From Candidatus Berkelbacteria bacterium Licking1014_7 (GTDB taxonomy: Bacteria > Patescibacteriota > UBA1384 > GWA2-35-9 > CG2-30-39-44): a stretch of 38,027 bases of DNA. The notes under the pieces are model-generated. The model was given only the letters and a program-made list of their open reading frames with translations. It did not search any database and was not told the DNA's origin. Below are positions 31,084 to 38,027 of this stretch, piece after piece. Position 1 is the stretch's first letter. The number at the start of each line of letters is the position of its first letter. The DNA is taken from positions 1 through 38,027 of the forward strand of contig VMGK01000014.1 of the NCBI GenBank assembly GCA_007376535.1, in the 5' to 3' direction. The translations under genes and the position numbers were made by a program.

Positions 31084-31491
31084 AATTACTAATTTCCCCG
31101 AACTCGCTTCCTGCCCGCTCGTGCCTCGCAGAGGCAGGCGGGCGCGAAACCGGGCAGGCAGATTTGTTACCGATGTGCCCTGCCTGGACACCTCGTAGCC
31201 CCTGAAAGTGTACATTTACGAAATGGGATTTTTAACAGGTTGGGGCTGTTTGAAATTGGTTATTTGATTTTTGATTTATTTTATCCAATTGGGTTCTAAG
31301 TAATTAAGGACCTATAAACTTGATTTAATTTTTATAAAATGTTATGCTTTCGTAAACCCCCACGTCCTAACGGGTGTGGCATTGGCTGTTTCTCGCTTTG
31401 CGAGCTTCCAAGATCCCATTCATCCATAACAGGACGGATGCGACCTTCTGGGTGTGGGGGTAAATTATCGTTGTAAAATATTACATCAACA
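31084..31491. other. Intergenic region with repeat elements
   Basis: It contains CCTGCCCGC/GCGGGCAGG-type palindromes (31110-31165) common in this window, and element copy C at 31352. I see no gene in it. A TAAAAT box near 31475 may serve uvrA. Confidence 0.5.
31352..31464 (+). repeat. GTAAACCCCC palindromic element, copy C
   Basis: Starts GTAAACCCCCACGTCCT and ends with CTTCTGGGTGTGGGGGTAAA; the CCCCCAC/GTGGGGG and GTCCT/AGGAC arms pair. At 113 bp it is the longest of the three copies and lies 27 bp upstream of uvrA. Confidence 0.8.
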
Positions 31492-33966
31492 ATGGAAAAA
31501 CAACATTTGGATTACATAACAATCCGCGGTGCACGGGTGAATAATTTAAAAAATATCAACTGTAAAATTCCGCGCGACAAACTAACAGTCATTACTGGTC
31601 TCTCGGGTTCGGGAAAATCATCATTGGCATTTGACACAATTTTTGCCGAAGGGCAGAGGCGCTATGTCCAGTCAATGTCATCTTATGCCAGACAATTTTT
31701 AGGCACGATGGAAAAACCAGATGTTGACGAAATAAAGGGCTTATCCCCGGCGCTTTCAATTGACCAAAAGACCTCTGCTCGTTCTCCTCGTTCAACTGTT
31801 GGTACTATGAGCGAAATTTACGACTATTTACGATTAATGTTCATGCATATTGGTATTTTCCGTTGCGATTGCCCAAGTAAGCAAAAAATTTTTTCTAGTA
31901 AAAACAAAAATGCCACTGTTCAAAAATGCCACCAATGTCAACAGATTTTTACCAGACCCACTATGTCCTCTTTTTCTTTCAACAGCCCGGAAGGAGCGTG
32001 CCTTGAATGTCAGGGCTTGGGCGTAAAATTAGAAATTGATCCTAACTTAGTTATTCCGAACACAAAACTTACCTTAAATGAAGGCGCTGTCCGTCCTTGG
32101 CAAAGAATGCTTTCTGGTTGGCAATGGCAGAAAAAAGAAATGCAAAATTTTAGTAAAGACAACAAATTTTCTTTTAACACCCCGATAAATAAACTTTCCC
32201 CCAGAATCATTAAATCAATTATTTTTGGCGACGAAAACACCAACTTTTTAGGCATCTTGTCAATGATTAAAAAAAAATATCGTGAGACCAATTCTGAATA
32301 CACCAAAAAAGAAATTGAAAAGTATATGATTAAAAAAATCTGTCCGATTTGCCAGGGCGCGCGACTTAAAAAAGAAACTCTAATGGTAAAAATTAAAAAT
32401 AAAAATATTTACCAGTATTGCCAAATGGATCTTGAAAAACTACTCATAGAAATCCGGATGTTAACTTACGCAAAAATTTTATCGCCAGAAGAATGTGAAA
32501 TCATCAAGCCAATTTTAGATGAAATTGAAAAAAGAATCCAGTTTATGATTGATGTTGGTCTGTCCTATCTCGCGCTTGAGCGAAATTCCGACACATTGGC
32601 AGGCGGAGAAGCGCAAAGAATTCGGCTGGCCACTCAACTGGGCTCCGGACTAATGGGTGTCATATATATCTTAGACGAACCGACAATTGGACTGCACCCC
32701 AAAGATCAACAACAACTCATAAACGCGCTCATCACCCTACGCGATCTTGGCAACACTATCATTGTAGTTGAACACGAATCATCAATCATAAAAAAAGCGG
32801 ATTACATTTTAGATATCGGACCAGGCGCTGGTAAATACGGCGGAGAAATCGTCGCGCAGGGAAATCTTTCTCAAATCATTTCAAGTCCGAAATCCCTTAC
32901 TGGCAAATACTTATCAGGTAAAGTAAAGGTCTCAATTAAAAAGACCTATCAGCCCGATTTTAAGGACTTCATCACGATTGAAAAAGCAGCGCAATTTAAT
33001 CTCAAAAATATCACTGTCAAAATTCCGCTTTCTGCTTTTACTTGCGTTTCAGGCGTTTCAGGATCAGGTAAATCAACACTGATTAACAATATACTTGTAA
33101 GGCATTTAAAAAAACTTTTTTATCAAGCCAAAACAGAGCCGGGAAAGTTTGCTAAAATCAGCGGGGCGGATAAAATTAATAAAATCATCAATATCAATCA
33201 AGCGCCTATCGGTAGAAATGTCAGGTCAAATCCCGCCACTTATACCGGACTCTTTACTCTGTTGAGGGGGCTTTTTGCTAATCAAGAAAGCGCTAAGATA
33301 AAAAGATTTTTGCCCGCTCATTTTAGTTTTAACTTGAAATTGGGTCGTTGCGAACATTGCCGCGGCGACGGGGTCTTAAAATTTGAAATGCACTTTATGC
33401 CTGATGTTTTTATTATGTGCAGCAAATGTCATGGTAAACGATACAAAGACGAAATCCTCAACATAAAATATCAGGGAAAACATATTTTTGATGTATTAAA
33501 TTTATCAGTAAATGAAGCGATAAACTTTTTTAAAAATGAAAAACAAATAGTGACGAAATTATTGGTTTTGCAAAAAGTCGGCTTGGGCTATATAAAATTA
33601 GGACAAAACGCCACTGACTTGTCAGGAGGCGAGGCGCAAAGGGTAAAACTCGCGTCCGAACTGTCAAGAAGCTCAACCGGCAAAACGGTTTATGTTTTAG
33701 ACGAACCAACCTCAGGACTTCATTTTGACGATATCAAAAAATTGTTGGCTGTGCTTTTAGAATTAATTAAAAATGGCAACACCGTCATTGTGGTTGAGCA
33801 CAATTTAGATGTTATCAAAAACGCCGACTGGATAATTGATCTTGGTCCTGACGGCGGAGAAAAAGGCGGACGGTTGATTTTTCAAGGAACGGCTGACAAA
33901 ATAACAAAATGTCAAAAATCCTATACCGGAAGTTTTTTAAAAAATACTAGACTTCTCCCGGAATAA
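31492..33966 (+). CDS. uvrA: UvrA-type excinuclease subunit without UvrB-binding domain
   Basis: A twin-ABC ATPase of the UvrA family, which recognises bulky DNA lesions in nucleotide excision repair. It has Walker A GLSGSGKS at residues 36-43 and GVSGSGKST at 521-529, signature motifs [11 protein letters not shown] and [11 protein letters not shown], Walker [12 protein letters not shown] and [11 protein letters not shown], and zinc modules CPICQG, CLECQG and CEHCRG...CSKCHG. Between the first Walker A half and the GACLEC motif only about 45 residues separate [10 protein letters not shown] from [10 protein letters not shown]. The usual UvrB-binding domain of about 110 residues is missing. At 824 residues it resembles UvrA2/DrrC-type paralogues. 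Whether it works with UvrB is doubtful. Confidence 0.9.
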   Translation: MEKQHLDYITIRGARVNNLKNINCKIPRDKLTVITGLSGSGKSSLAFDTIFAEGQRRYVQSMSSYARQFLGTMEKPDVDEIKGLSPALSIDQKTSARSPRSTVGTMSEIYDYLRLMFMHIGIFRCDCPSKQKIFSSKNKNATVQKCHQCQQIFTRPTMSSFSFNSPEGACLECQGLGVKLEIDPNLVIPNTKLTLNEGAVRPWQRMLSGWQWQKKEMQNFSKDNKFSFNTPINKLSPRIIKSIIFGDENTNFLGILSMIKKKYRETNSEYTKKEIEKYMIKKICPICQGARLKKETLMVKIKNKNIYQYCQMDLEKLLIEIRMLTYAKILSPEECEIIKPILDEIEKRIQFMIDVGLSYLALERNSDTLAGGEAQRIRLATQLGSGLMGVIYILDEPTIGLHPKDQQQLINALITLRDLGNTIIVVEHESSIIKKADYILDIGPGAGKYGGEIVAQGNLSQIISSPKSLTGKYLSGKVKVSIKKTYQPDFKDFITIEKAAQFNLKNITVKIPLSAFTCVSGVSGSGKSTLINNILVRHLKKLFYQAKTEPGKFAKISGADKINKIININQAPIGRNVRSNPATYTGLFTLLRGLFANQESAKIKRFLPAHFSFNLKLGRCEHCRGDGVLKFEMHFMPDVFIMCSKCHGKRYKDEILNIKYQGKHIFDVLNLSVNEAINFFKNEKQIVTKLLVLQKVGLGYIKLGQNATDLSGGEAQRVKLASELSRSSTGKTVYVLDEPTSGLHFDDIKKLLAVLLELIKNGNTVIVVEHNLDVIKNADWIIDLGPDGGEKGGRLIFQGTADKITKCQKSYTGSFLKNTRLLPE

Positions 33967-33980
33967 TTTTTCGTAGCGAA

Positions 33981-34113
33981 ACATAAAGCATTTTGAGCGA
34001 AAATTGTGAAGAACGAGGAAAGGTATATGGAATATCCATTGACGAGCTATGAACAATTTGCAGCCAAAATTGTTATGTTGTAGTAGAAAAGGTTATTGCG
34101 GAAGAAGTCTAAT
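33981..34113 (+). ncRNA. Candidate structured element with GCAGCCAA core, free copy
   Basis: The arms are nested helices: AACAT/ATGTT, then ATTTTG/CAAAAT, then AAATTGT/ACAATTT, with the strand GCAGC as a conserved internal loop, around an inner hairpin flanked by CGAGGAAAG and TTGACGAG. The same plan, with base changes that keep pairing, occurs inside rnpB (34209-34428) and in the MITE at 6422. Whether it is transcribed is unknown. Confidence 0.5.
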
Positions 34114-34156
34114 ATGTAGCGATTTGCAGGACAATATCAATGTCTGAAATTTTTTT

Positions 34157-34694
34157 GATTTTGAGTAACCGGTAAGCCGGGTTCTGTTTTGGACCACTAT
34201 CTATCTCAAGAGCCTGTTTAATAACTACATCCGATAGCTACGAATGGCTCATCTTGGCTGCAAAATGCGAATTACTCGTCAAGGTAGCTTGGGCTATCTT
34301 TCCTCGCAATTCACATTTTTCCTGCCCGCAATGCTTCGCATAGCGTTGCAGGCGGGCGCCTAAAATAATCTCATTCTCCCTGCCTGGCTGGCAGGCAGGG
34401 CTTCAGGAGCAGTGATTAAACAGGCTCTAAGCGTTGGAACTTGGTATTTTCTGGCGAGCATCCATTAAACAAAATACCAAGTCAGTCCAACTTGCGCCAG
34501 TATATGTTTGCACTGATGCCGATTACCCGACAAAAGGGTAAAAATTTACCGTTTCGCCATCACGAAGATGTTTGTTTTCTGTTGCACTTGATCTAAGGTC
34601 GCCCTTGCCTGGCTTGCGCCAGGATACCTGCTCGTGGCGCCCGGACTTTCCTCCCCCGCCAAAGCGAAGGCAGTGGTCTCGATTACTCAAAATC
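34157..34694 (-). ncRNA. rnpB: RNase P RNA (class A type) with a large insert in P18
   Basis: This is the catalytic RNA of RNase P, which removes tRNA 5' leaders. Conserved parts on the minus strand are GAGGAAAGTCCGGGC near the 5' end, GTGCAACAGAAA, GATGGCGAAACGG, a P15-like stem, AGATAGATAGTGG and ACAGAACCCGGCTTAC near the 3' end. The ends form a long P1 helix (34157-34171 with 34680-34694). The position of helix P18 is extended into a hairpin of about 220 bases by an element related to 33981. The overall length of about 538 nt is long for a CPR rnpB. Confidence 0.92.
34209..34428 (-). repeat. Palindromic insertion forming P18 of RNase P RNA
   Basis: The ends AGAGCCTGTTTAAT (34209-34222) and the perfect complement (34415-34428) form the P18 helix. 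Inside are a CCCTGCCTG/CAGGCAGGG hairpin, a CCGCCTGC/GCGGGCAGG-type palindrome, and the GCAGCCAA core with its helices. Confidence 0.8.
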
Positions 34695-34753
34695 ATCTAA
34701 ATTGTATCAAGTATATATGAAAATGTCAAGAGACGATGTTCCATCGGCTCGCA

Positions 34754-34823
34754 GACCCCGTGGCAAGGCACTGCCATTAGGGTGCGGGATTCGTTTGGCA
34801 ATAAGGTGTCTATATACGGGGTC
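34754..34823. repeat. GACCCCGT palindrome
   Basis: Short inverted ends GACCCCGT/ACGGGGTC around about 54 bp, of the kind associated with REP-type elements. It lies between rnpB and tRNA-Gln. Confidence 0.5.
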
Positions 34824-34911
34824 AAATTTGTTTTTTTGATAAATTTATGTTTTAATACGAATATCAGTTGGGTGGACGCGAATCTTTGAAAAATTTATTT
34901 AAGAATAATAT

Positions 34912-34982
34912 TCCCGGTTCGTCTAATGGCAGGACGTCAGGTTTTGGTCCTGAAAATCGGGGTTCGAGTCCCTGACCGGGAA
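34912..34982 (+). tRNA. tRNA-Gln (TTG anticodon)
   Basis: Acceptor TCCCGGT pairs with ACCGGGA, the anticodon loop TTTTGGT gives TTG, the T-arm GGGGTTCGAGTCCC is good, discriminator A, and CCA encoded at 34983-34985. Confidence 0.94.
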
Positions 34983-35052
34983 CCAAATTGTAATTATTCT
35001 CAATTAAATTTTTCCAGTATGAATTAAAATGTAAATAATTAAATATTTTTAA

Positions 35053-35074
35053 CCTTGAATTACGAAATTCAAGG
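35053..35074. repeat. CTTGAATTAC/G palindrome, copy 4
   Basis: Identical to the copy at 12227-12248. It lies just upstream of the ribosome binding site of the next gene. Confidence 0.75.
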
Positions 35075-35093
35075 TTTTAAAGAAAGGAAATTT

Positions 35094-35408
35094 ATGAACG
35101 GAAAAGAACCGATTTCAGACAATGAAGCGATTTCAGACAATGAAGCGATTCAAATAAGAAACGAATCTATTAAAAAATTAGTGCTTGGGGAACTCAAAGA
35201 AGATGGTATTGAAATGACTGATAGCGAATGGAAAGAATTTTTGCTTGGTTATAAAGATCAGGCACTTATGGGATATAGCGAGGAAGAAGTTGCTGAAATG
35301 TCGCCAGAAGAAATAGAAGAAACAATGCATAATTGTGTATATTTTCAATATGTTGTTGTTGAGAAAGGCGATATATTGAGTTATTTTGAAAAAAGGAGTA
35401 AAAAATGA
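35094..35408 (+). CDS. Hypothetical acidic protein with a 7-residue tandem duplication
   Basis: A 104-residue acidic, soluble protein, unrecognised. AAAGAAAGGAAATTT precedes the ATG at 35094, the leader style of the orphan genes at 3952 and 22072. A 21-bp tandem duplication encodes ISDNEAI twice near the N terminus. The C-terminal half is helical and Glu-rich (YSEEEVAEMSPEEIEETM). It overlaps the next gene by 4 bp, so the two form an operon. Confidence 0.65.
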   Translation: MNGKEPISDNEAISDNEAIQIRNESIKKLVLGELKEDGIEMTDSEWKEFLLGYKDQALMGYSEEEVAEMSPEEIEETMHNCVYFQYVVVEKGDILSYFEKRSKK

Positions 35409-35875
35409 CTATTGAAGAAAATGGCGCAAACAGGGAAACACAAAAAGAACAACAACTAAGCCCACAAGATATTGATAGAGAGGCGCAGTTAGCTATGGAC
35501 AGTTACGAAAATTTTTTGCGATCGCTAAAAAATGCCACACTGATACTTCAAACAAAATATGATTCGGCGCCGGCAATAGAAAAATTAGAACAAGGTACAG
35601 ACGAACTAGAAACAGTGTTCAATGAACTTAAAATAGAAATCTCTGAGCATAAAAAACAAAATCAACCAGAAGAGAATAACGAAGAATCAATTAAACAATA
35701 TCGCCAAGAAATTTTTTCAAAAATTGCCCACAAGATAAATAATGCTTTAACCGGAATTTATGGTTATATTGAATTGGCTCAAATGCAGTTTCCCGATGAT
35801 GAAACAATAAAACAGATTTATGCCGAAAGAACAAAACTTTTTATTTACCAACCATTTTCTCTGAAGAGAACTTAA
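35405..35875 (+). CDS. Histidine-kinase dimerisation-domain fragment
   Basis: A 156-residue protein with an N-terminal charged coiled-coil region (about residues 20-100) and a C-terminal H-box of the HisKA type: FSKIAHKINNALTGIYGYIEL, in which the His would be the phosphoacceptor. No CA/HATPase domain follows. The frame ends after about 15 more residues in sequence that overlaps the converging iscU gene by 35 bp. It looks like a kinase cut after the dimerisation helices, by rearrangement next to iscU, or a stand-alone phosphotransfer protein. It is coupled to the upstream gene (ATGA overlap). Confidence 0.65.
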   Translation: MTIEENGANRETQKEQQLSPQDIDREAQLAMDSYENFLRSLKNATLILQTKYDSAPAIEKLEQGTDELETVFNELKIEISEHKKQNQPEENNEESIKQYRQEIFSKIAHKINNALTGIYGYIELAQMQFPDDETIKQIYAERTKLFIYQPFSLKRT

Positions 35876-36290
35876 AATAATCTGCGATCGCATTTTTTAA
35901 CGCGCGATCGCCCAAAACCGAGCAATGAACTTTTTTTATCGGCAAGTCGCCTAATCGATCTAAAATATCAGTCGGAGTGATTTTAAGCGCGTCGTTAATT
36001 TTCATACCGCCATTTTCAAGCAACATTTCTGACAGTATTGATGTTGATGCGATCGCGCTGGCGCAGCCATAAGTTTTCCAGCCAAAACGGTTAATTTTTT
36101 GCGATCGCTTATCAACAAAAATCCAGTTTCTCATCACATCGCCGCACGCCGCAGATCCGCTTTCGCCATAACCATTAAATTTCCAACGGGGTGAATCGCC
36201 TCTGATGAAATTTTTGGGATGAAAAAAATGCTTCTTGACTGTTTCAGAATATACCCACCCTTGACTATTTTTGACAATATCGTATTTCAT
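35841..36290 (-). CDS. iscU: Iron-sulfur cluster scaffold protein IscU/NifU-like
   Basis: IscU-type proteins build [2Fe-2S] clusters on three cysteines using sulfur from IscS. The ligands are C49 (SAACGDVM), C76 (YGCASAIA) and C123 (HCSVLGDRAL), with D51 after the first Cys. The gene overlaps iscS by 4 bp (ATGA) and follows it on the minus strand. The N terminus has an unusual 30-residue stretch (SETVKKHFFHPKNF). The 149-residue length is a little more than E. coli IscU. Confidence 0.94.
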   Translation of the reverse strand: MKYDIVKNSQGWVYSETVKKHFFHPKNFIRGDSPRWKFNGYGESGSAACGDVMRNWIFVDKRSQKINRFGWKTYGCASAIASTSILSEMLLENGGMKINDALKITPTDILDRLGDLPIKKVHCSVLGDRALKNAIADYFKFSSEKMVGK

Positions 36291-37474
36291 AAAAATTCTG
36301 TAATCGCGCTGATTTGTTTTAATTTTTTATATACTTTTTCTAATGATATCAAAAAATAATCTAAGTCTTTTTTGGTGGTGGAGCGTCCCATCGTAATCCG
36401 AATTGACGAATGCGCCAATTCGTCAGAAATTCCCAGCGCTGTCAAAACATGCGACGGTTTTAAATCGCTTGACGCGCAGGCAGATCCAGTTGCCACCATC
36501 ACGGCTTCTTCATCTAACATTAATGAAAGCGCTTCGCCCTCAACTGCCGGAACCGATATATTGACATTAGCCGCAATCCTTTTTTTCTCGTCGCCGTTTA
36601 AGATAATATTCGGAAATTTTTGTCGCAATTTTTTCATCAAATAATTTTGCAATTTCGCCAATCGTTTATTTTCTTTTTCTCTTAAATTTTCTACCAGTTC
36701 AATCGCCTTAGCCAGCCCAACATAAAGCGCCACTGGCTGAGTGCCTGGTCTCAAACCGAGTTCTTGATCGCCGCCAAAAAAAAGCGGCGCCAGCGGCGTC
36801 TTTTGACGAACAAATAAAATTCCCGCGCCTTTTGGTCCGTAAATTTTTGAACCATTTAAGGAAAGTAAATCGGCTGTAATTTTTTTGAAATCAATTTTAA
36901 TATAAAGACCGGCTTGGCAGGCATCGGTATGAAAATAAATTTTTTTCTGGGCGCGCGCAATTCTTTGCTGATTAATTCTTTCAAGCATGCGGGAAATTTT
37001 TTTAATCGGTTGGATCGTGCCAATTTCATTATTCACCCACATTACTGAAATTAGAAATGTTTTGTCGCAAATGGCGTCTTTAATTTTTTGCGGATCTATA
37101 ATCCCATTTTTTTCTGGTTTGACAATTGTAAGATCAAATCCCTGCCTTTTTAAGTAATTCGCGCTATTCAGTACGGCGTGATGCTCAATAGCGGAAATAA
37201 TAATATGACCTTGGGGAAAATTGCGCGCCAATCCTTGAAGCGCGAGGTTGCACGATTCAGTGCCGCCAGAAGTAAAAATTATTTCTTCACTCAGACAATT
37301 TAAATTTTTAGCGATTGAATCGCGGGACTTTTCTAAGGCGGAAAATGCCTGCCTGCCGATCTCATATAGATTAGACGGATTGCCAAAAATATCAGTCCAA
37401 TACGGCGCCATCGCTTTTACAACTTGCGGATCAACCGATGTGGTTGAGGCAAAATCAAGGTATATATTAAACAT
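36287..37474 (-). CDS. iscS: Cysteine desulfurase IscS/NifS-like
   Basis: A PLP enzyme that takes sulfur from cysteine and hands it to IscU. Seen: H98-H99 (IEHHAV), D184 (FHTDACQ), the PLP lysine K210 in NGSKIYGPKG (SxK replaces the common SxHK), and the catalytic C333 in ATGSACASSDL. At 395 residues it is full length. It is the first of the iscS-iscU pair and is preceded by a short overlapping reading frame with a strong ribosome binding site. Confidence 0.95.
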   Translation of the reverse strand: MFNIYLDFASTTSVDPQVVKAMAPYWTDIFGNPSNLYEIGRQAFSALEKSRDSIAKNLNCLSEEIIFTSGGTESCNLALQGLARNFPQGHIIISAIEHHAVLNSANYLKRQGFDLTIVKPEKNGIIDPQKIKDAICDKTFLISVMWVNNEIGTIQPIKKISRMLERINQQRIARAQKKIYFHTDACQAGLYIKIDFKKITADLLSLNGSKIYGPKGAGILFVRQKTPLAPLFFGGDQELGLRPGTQPVALYVGLAKAIELVENLREKENKRLAKLQNYLMKKLRQKFPNIILNGDEKKRIAANVNISVPAVEGEALSLMLDEEAVMVATGSACASSDLKPSHVLTALGISDELAHSSIRITMGRSTTKKDLDYFLISLEKVYKKLKQISAITEFL

Positions 37475-37538
37475 TTAATGGTTTTAATGAACCCAGACCT
37501 AATTTGGTTAAAATTTCAGCCGACTTTGGGGTAATCAT
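37467..37538 (-). CDS. Possible 23-residue peptide overlapping the iscS start
   Basis: A frame begins MITPKSAEIL with AAAGGAGG seven bases before its ATG. It overlaps the stop of the antitoxin-like gene (ATGA) and the iscS start codon. iscS has no ribosome binding site of its own, so this short frame may couple its translation. Confidence 0.35.
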   Translation of the reverse strand: MITPKSAEILTKLGLGSLKPLNV

Positions 37539-37768
37539 TTACCTCCTTTACAAAATTGACAAATGAAACTTTTACCTTGTTCTAAATCAGTTAAATTGAT
37601 AATCGCCACTTTGGGTTGGCTATAGCGCAAAACCTTGTAAAACACTCCGCCTTTTTCAACTTTTTTGATAATTTGAGAGATATTGCTTTGGCAAAAATAG
37701 GTGGAAACAATTTCCTCTTTGATGGGCAAATTTTTTGATTTAGATAATTTTGAATTTTTGTTAATCAT
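37535..37768 (-). CDS. Phd/YefM-like antitoxin-type protein
   Basis: A 77-residue protein with the Phd/YefM fold pattern: a short strand (EIVSTYF), helix (SNISQIIKKVEKGG), strands (VFYKVLRYSQPKVAIINL) and a short tail with a CxxC pair (FICQFCKG), which is unusual for an antitoxin. No toxin gene is next to it. It lies upstream of iscS and may also sense metal or clusters through the Cys pair (speculative). There is no clear Shine-Dalgarno sequence at its ATG. Confidence 0.5.
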   Translation of the reverse strand: MINKNSKLSKSKNLPIKEEIVSTYFCQSNISQIIKKVEKGGVFYKVLRYSQPKVAIINLTDLEQGKSFICQFCKGGK

Positions 37769-37778
37769 TATTTTATTT

Positions 37779-37892
37779 CAACGAGCGAGGAGCGCGTGGA
37801 CGATTATCAATGTTTGAAAATTGAAACATTGAAAATTGATATGGAATATTTGAATCCGCCACTGGCGGAGCGGTTTAATCCCCTTTATAATA
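37779..37892 (-). repeat. Repeat D fragment and TATAAAGGGG repeat
   Basis: 37779-37800 matches part of dispersed repeat D, and 37810-37890 is the inverted copy of the repeat that abuts truncated mreB. Confidence 0.7.
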
Positions 37893-37930
37893 AAATGTTA
37901 TATAACTTTTGTCAAGTAAAAATTTTAATG

Positions 37931-38027
37931 TGTCAGCGCAATATAGTAATGTCACATTAATTGCAAAATAGAAATGTCACATTCTTTCCACTAAGATAAA
38001 GAAAAAATAACTTAGTTGGGAGGATAA
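37931..38027 (+). mobile_element. Left end of an insertion sequence (IS21-like)
   Basis: Starts TGTCAGCGCAATATAG and has repeated AATGTCACATT units (37950, 37974), as in the terminal repeats of IS21-type elements. It runs to a GGGAGG ribosome binding site at the window edge, presumably of a transposase gene outside the window. Confidence 0.5.

Noticed and set aside
33981-34113. tmRNA or 6S RNA downstream of uvrA
   Set aside because: There is no tRNA-like domain or open bubble; the fold matches only the repeat family described.

Overview
The window looks like part of a Candidate Phyla Radiation (Patescibacteria, Parcubacteria-like) genome. It is AT-rich, with short housekeeping proteins, many genes overlapping by 4 bp, a lamin-tail-domain surface protein, type IV pilin genes, a stand-alone EF-Tu domain-II-like protein, an archease-like protein, and a high density of short palindromic repeats. 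The phylum call is an inference from gene content and style; no 16S rRNA gene is present.

Layout. 0-1.7 kb: three paralogous pilin-like genes ending in a strong terminator. 1.7-9.1 kb: an accessory and tRNA-rich region. It holds tRNA-Gly, a frameshifted large serine recombinase and an orphan gene, each between long inverted repeats, then tRNA-Arg, -His, -Glu, -Lys and -Arg, a MITE-like element and several orphan genes with strong ribosome binding sites. 9.3-13.3 kb: RNase Y, RuvB, a small membrane protein, a bacterial PH-domain membrane protein and an archease-like protein. 13.4-16.8 kb: an orphan gene, a lamin-tail-domain protein, TsaE and TsaB (tRNA t6A synthesis). 17.5-20.7 kb: an LCP-family cell-wall ligase, a membrane protein and a parvulin-type prolyl isomerase. 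20.7-23.3 kb: an AbrB/PIN toxin-antitoxin pair, tRNA-Asp, a minimal nucleotidyltransferase, an orphan gene between direct repeats and the EF-Tu-like protein. 23.3-24.5 kb: complete atpC and only the 3' end of atpD. 24.7-31.1 kb: a DEDD exonuclease and a cell-shape/peptidoglycan block mltG-mreB-mreC-mreD-PBP2, with mreB missing its N terminus. 31.5-34.7 kb: a UvrA that lacks the UvrB-binding domain, and the RNase P RNA. 34.9-38 kb: tRNA-Gln, two small genes (one a histidine-kinase dimerisation fragment), the IscU/IscS pair, an antitoxin-like gene and the end of an insertion sequence running off the window.

The most unusual content is the set of small palindromic elements, at least seven families. 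Several sit inside or at the edge of genes: in frame inside tsaB, forming the C terminus of tsaE, at the tip of helix P18 of RNase P RNA, at the broken 5' ends of mreB and the lamin-tail gene, and at the break in atpD. One family (33981-34113, 34209-34428, 6422-6600) keeps a common folded architecture with compensating base changes and looks like a mobile structured RNA/DNA element. The octamer GCGATCGC, the HIP1 palindrome known from cyanobacteria, occurs 21 times by my reading, almost only in the core genes. Core genes often start right after an extended -10 box with no ribosome binding site, whereas the orphan accessory genes have strong Shine-Dalgarno leaders.
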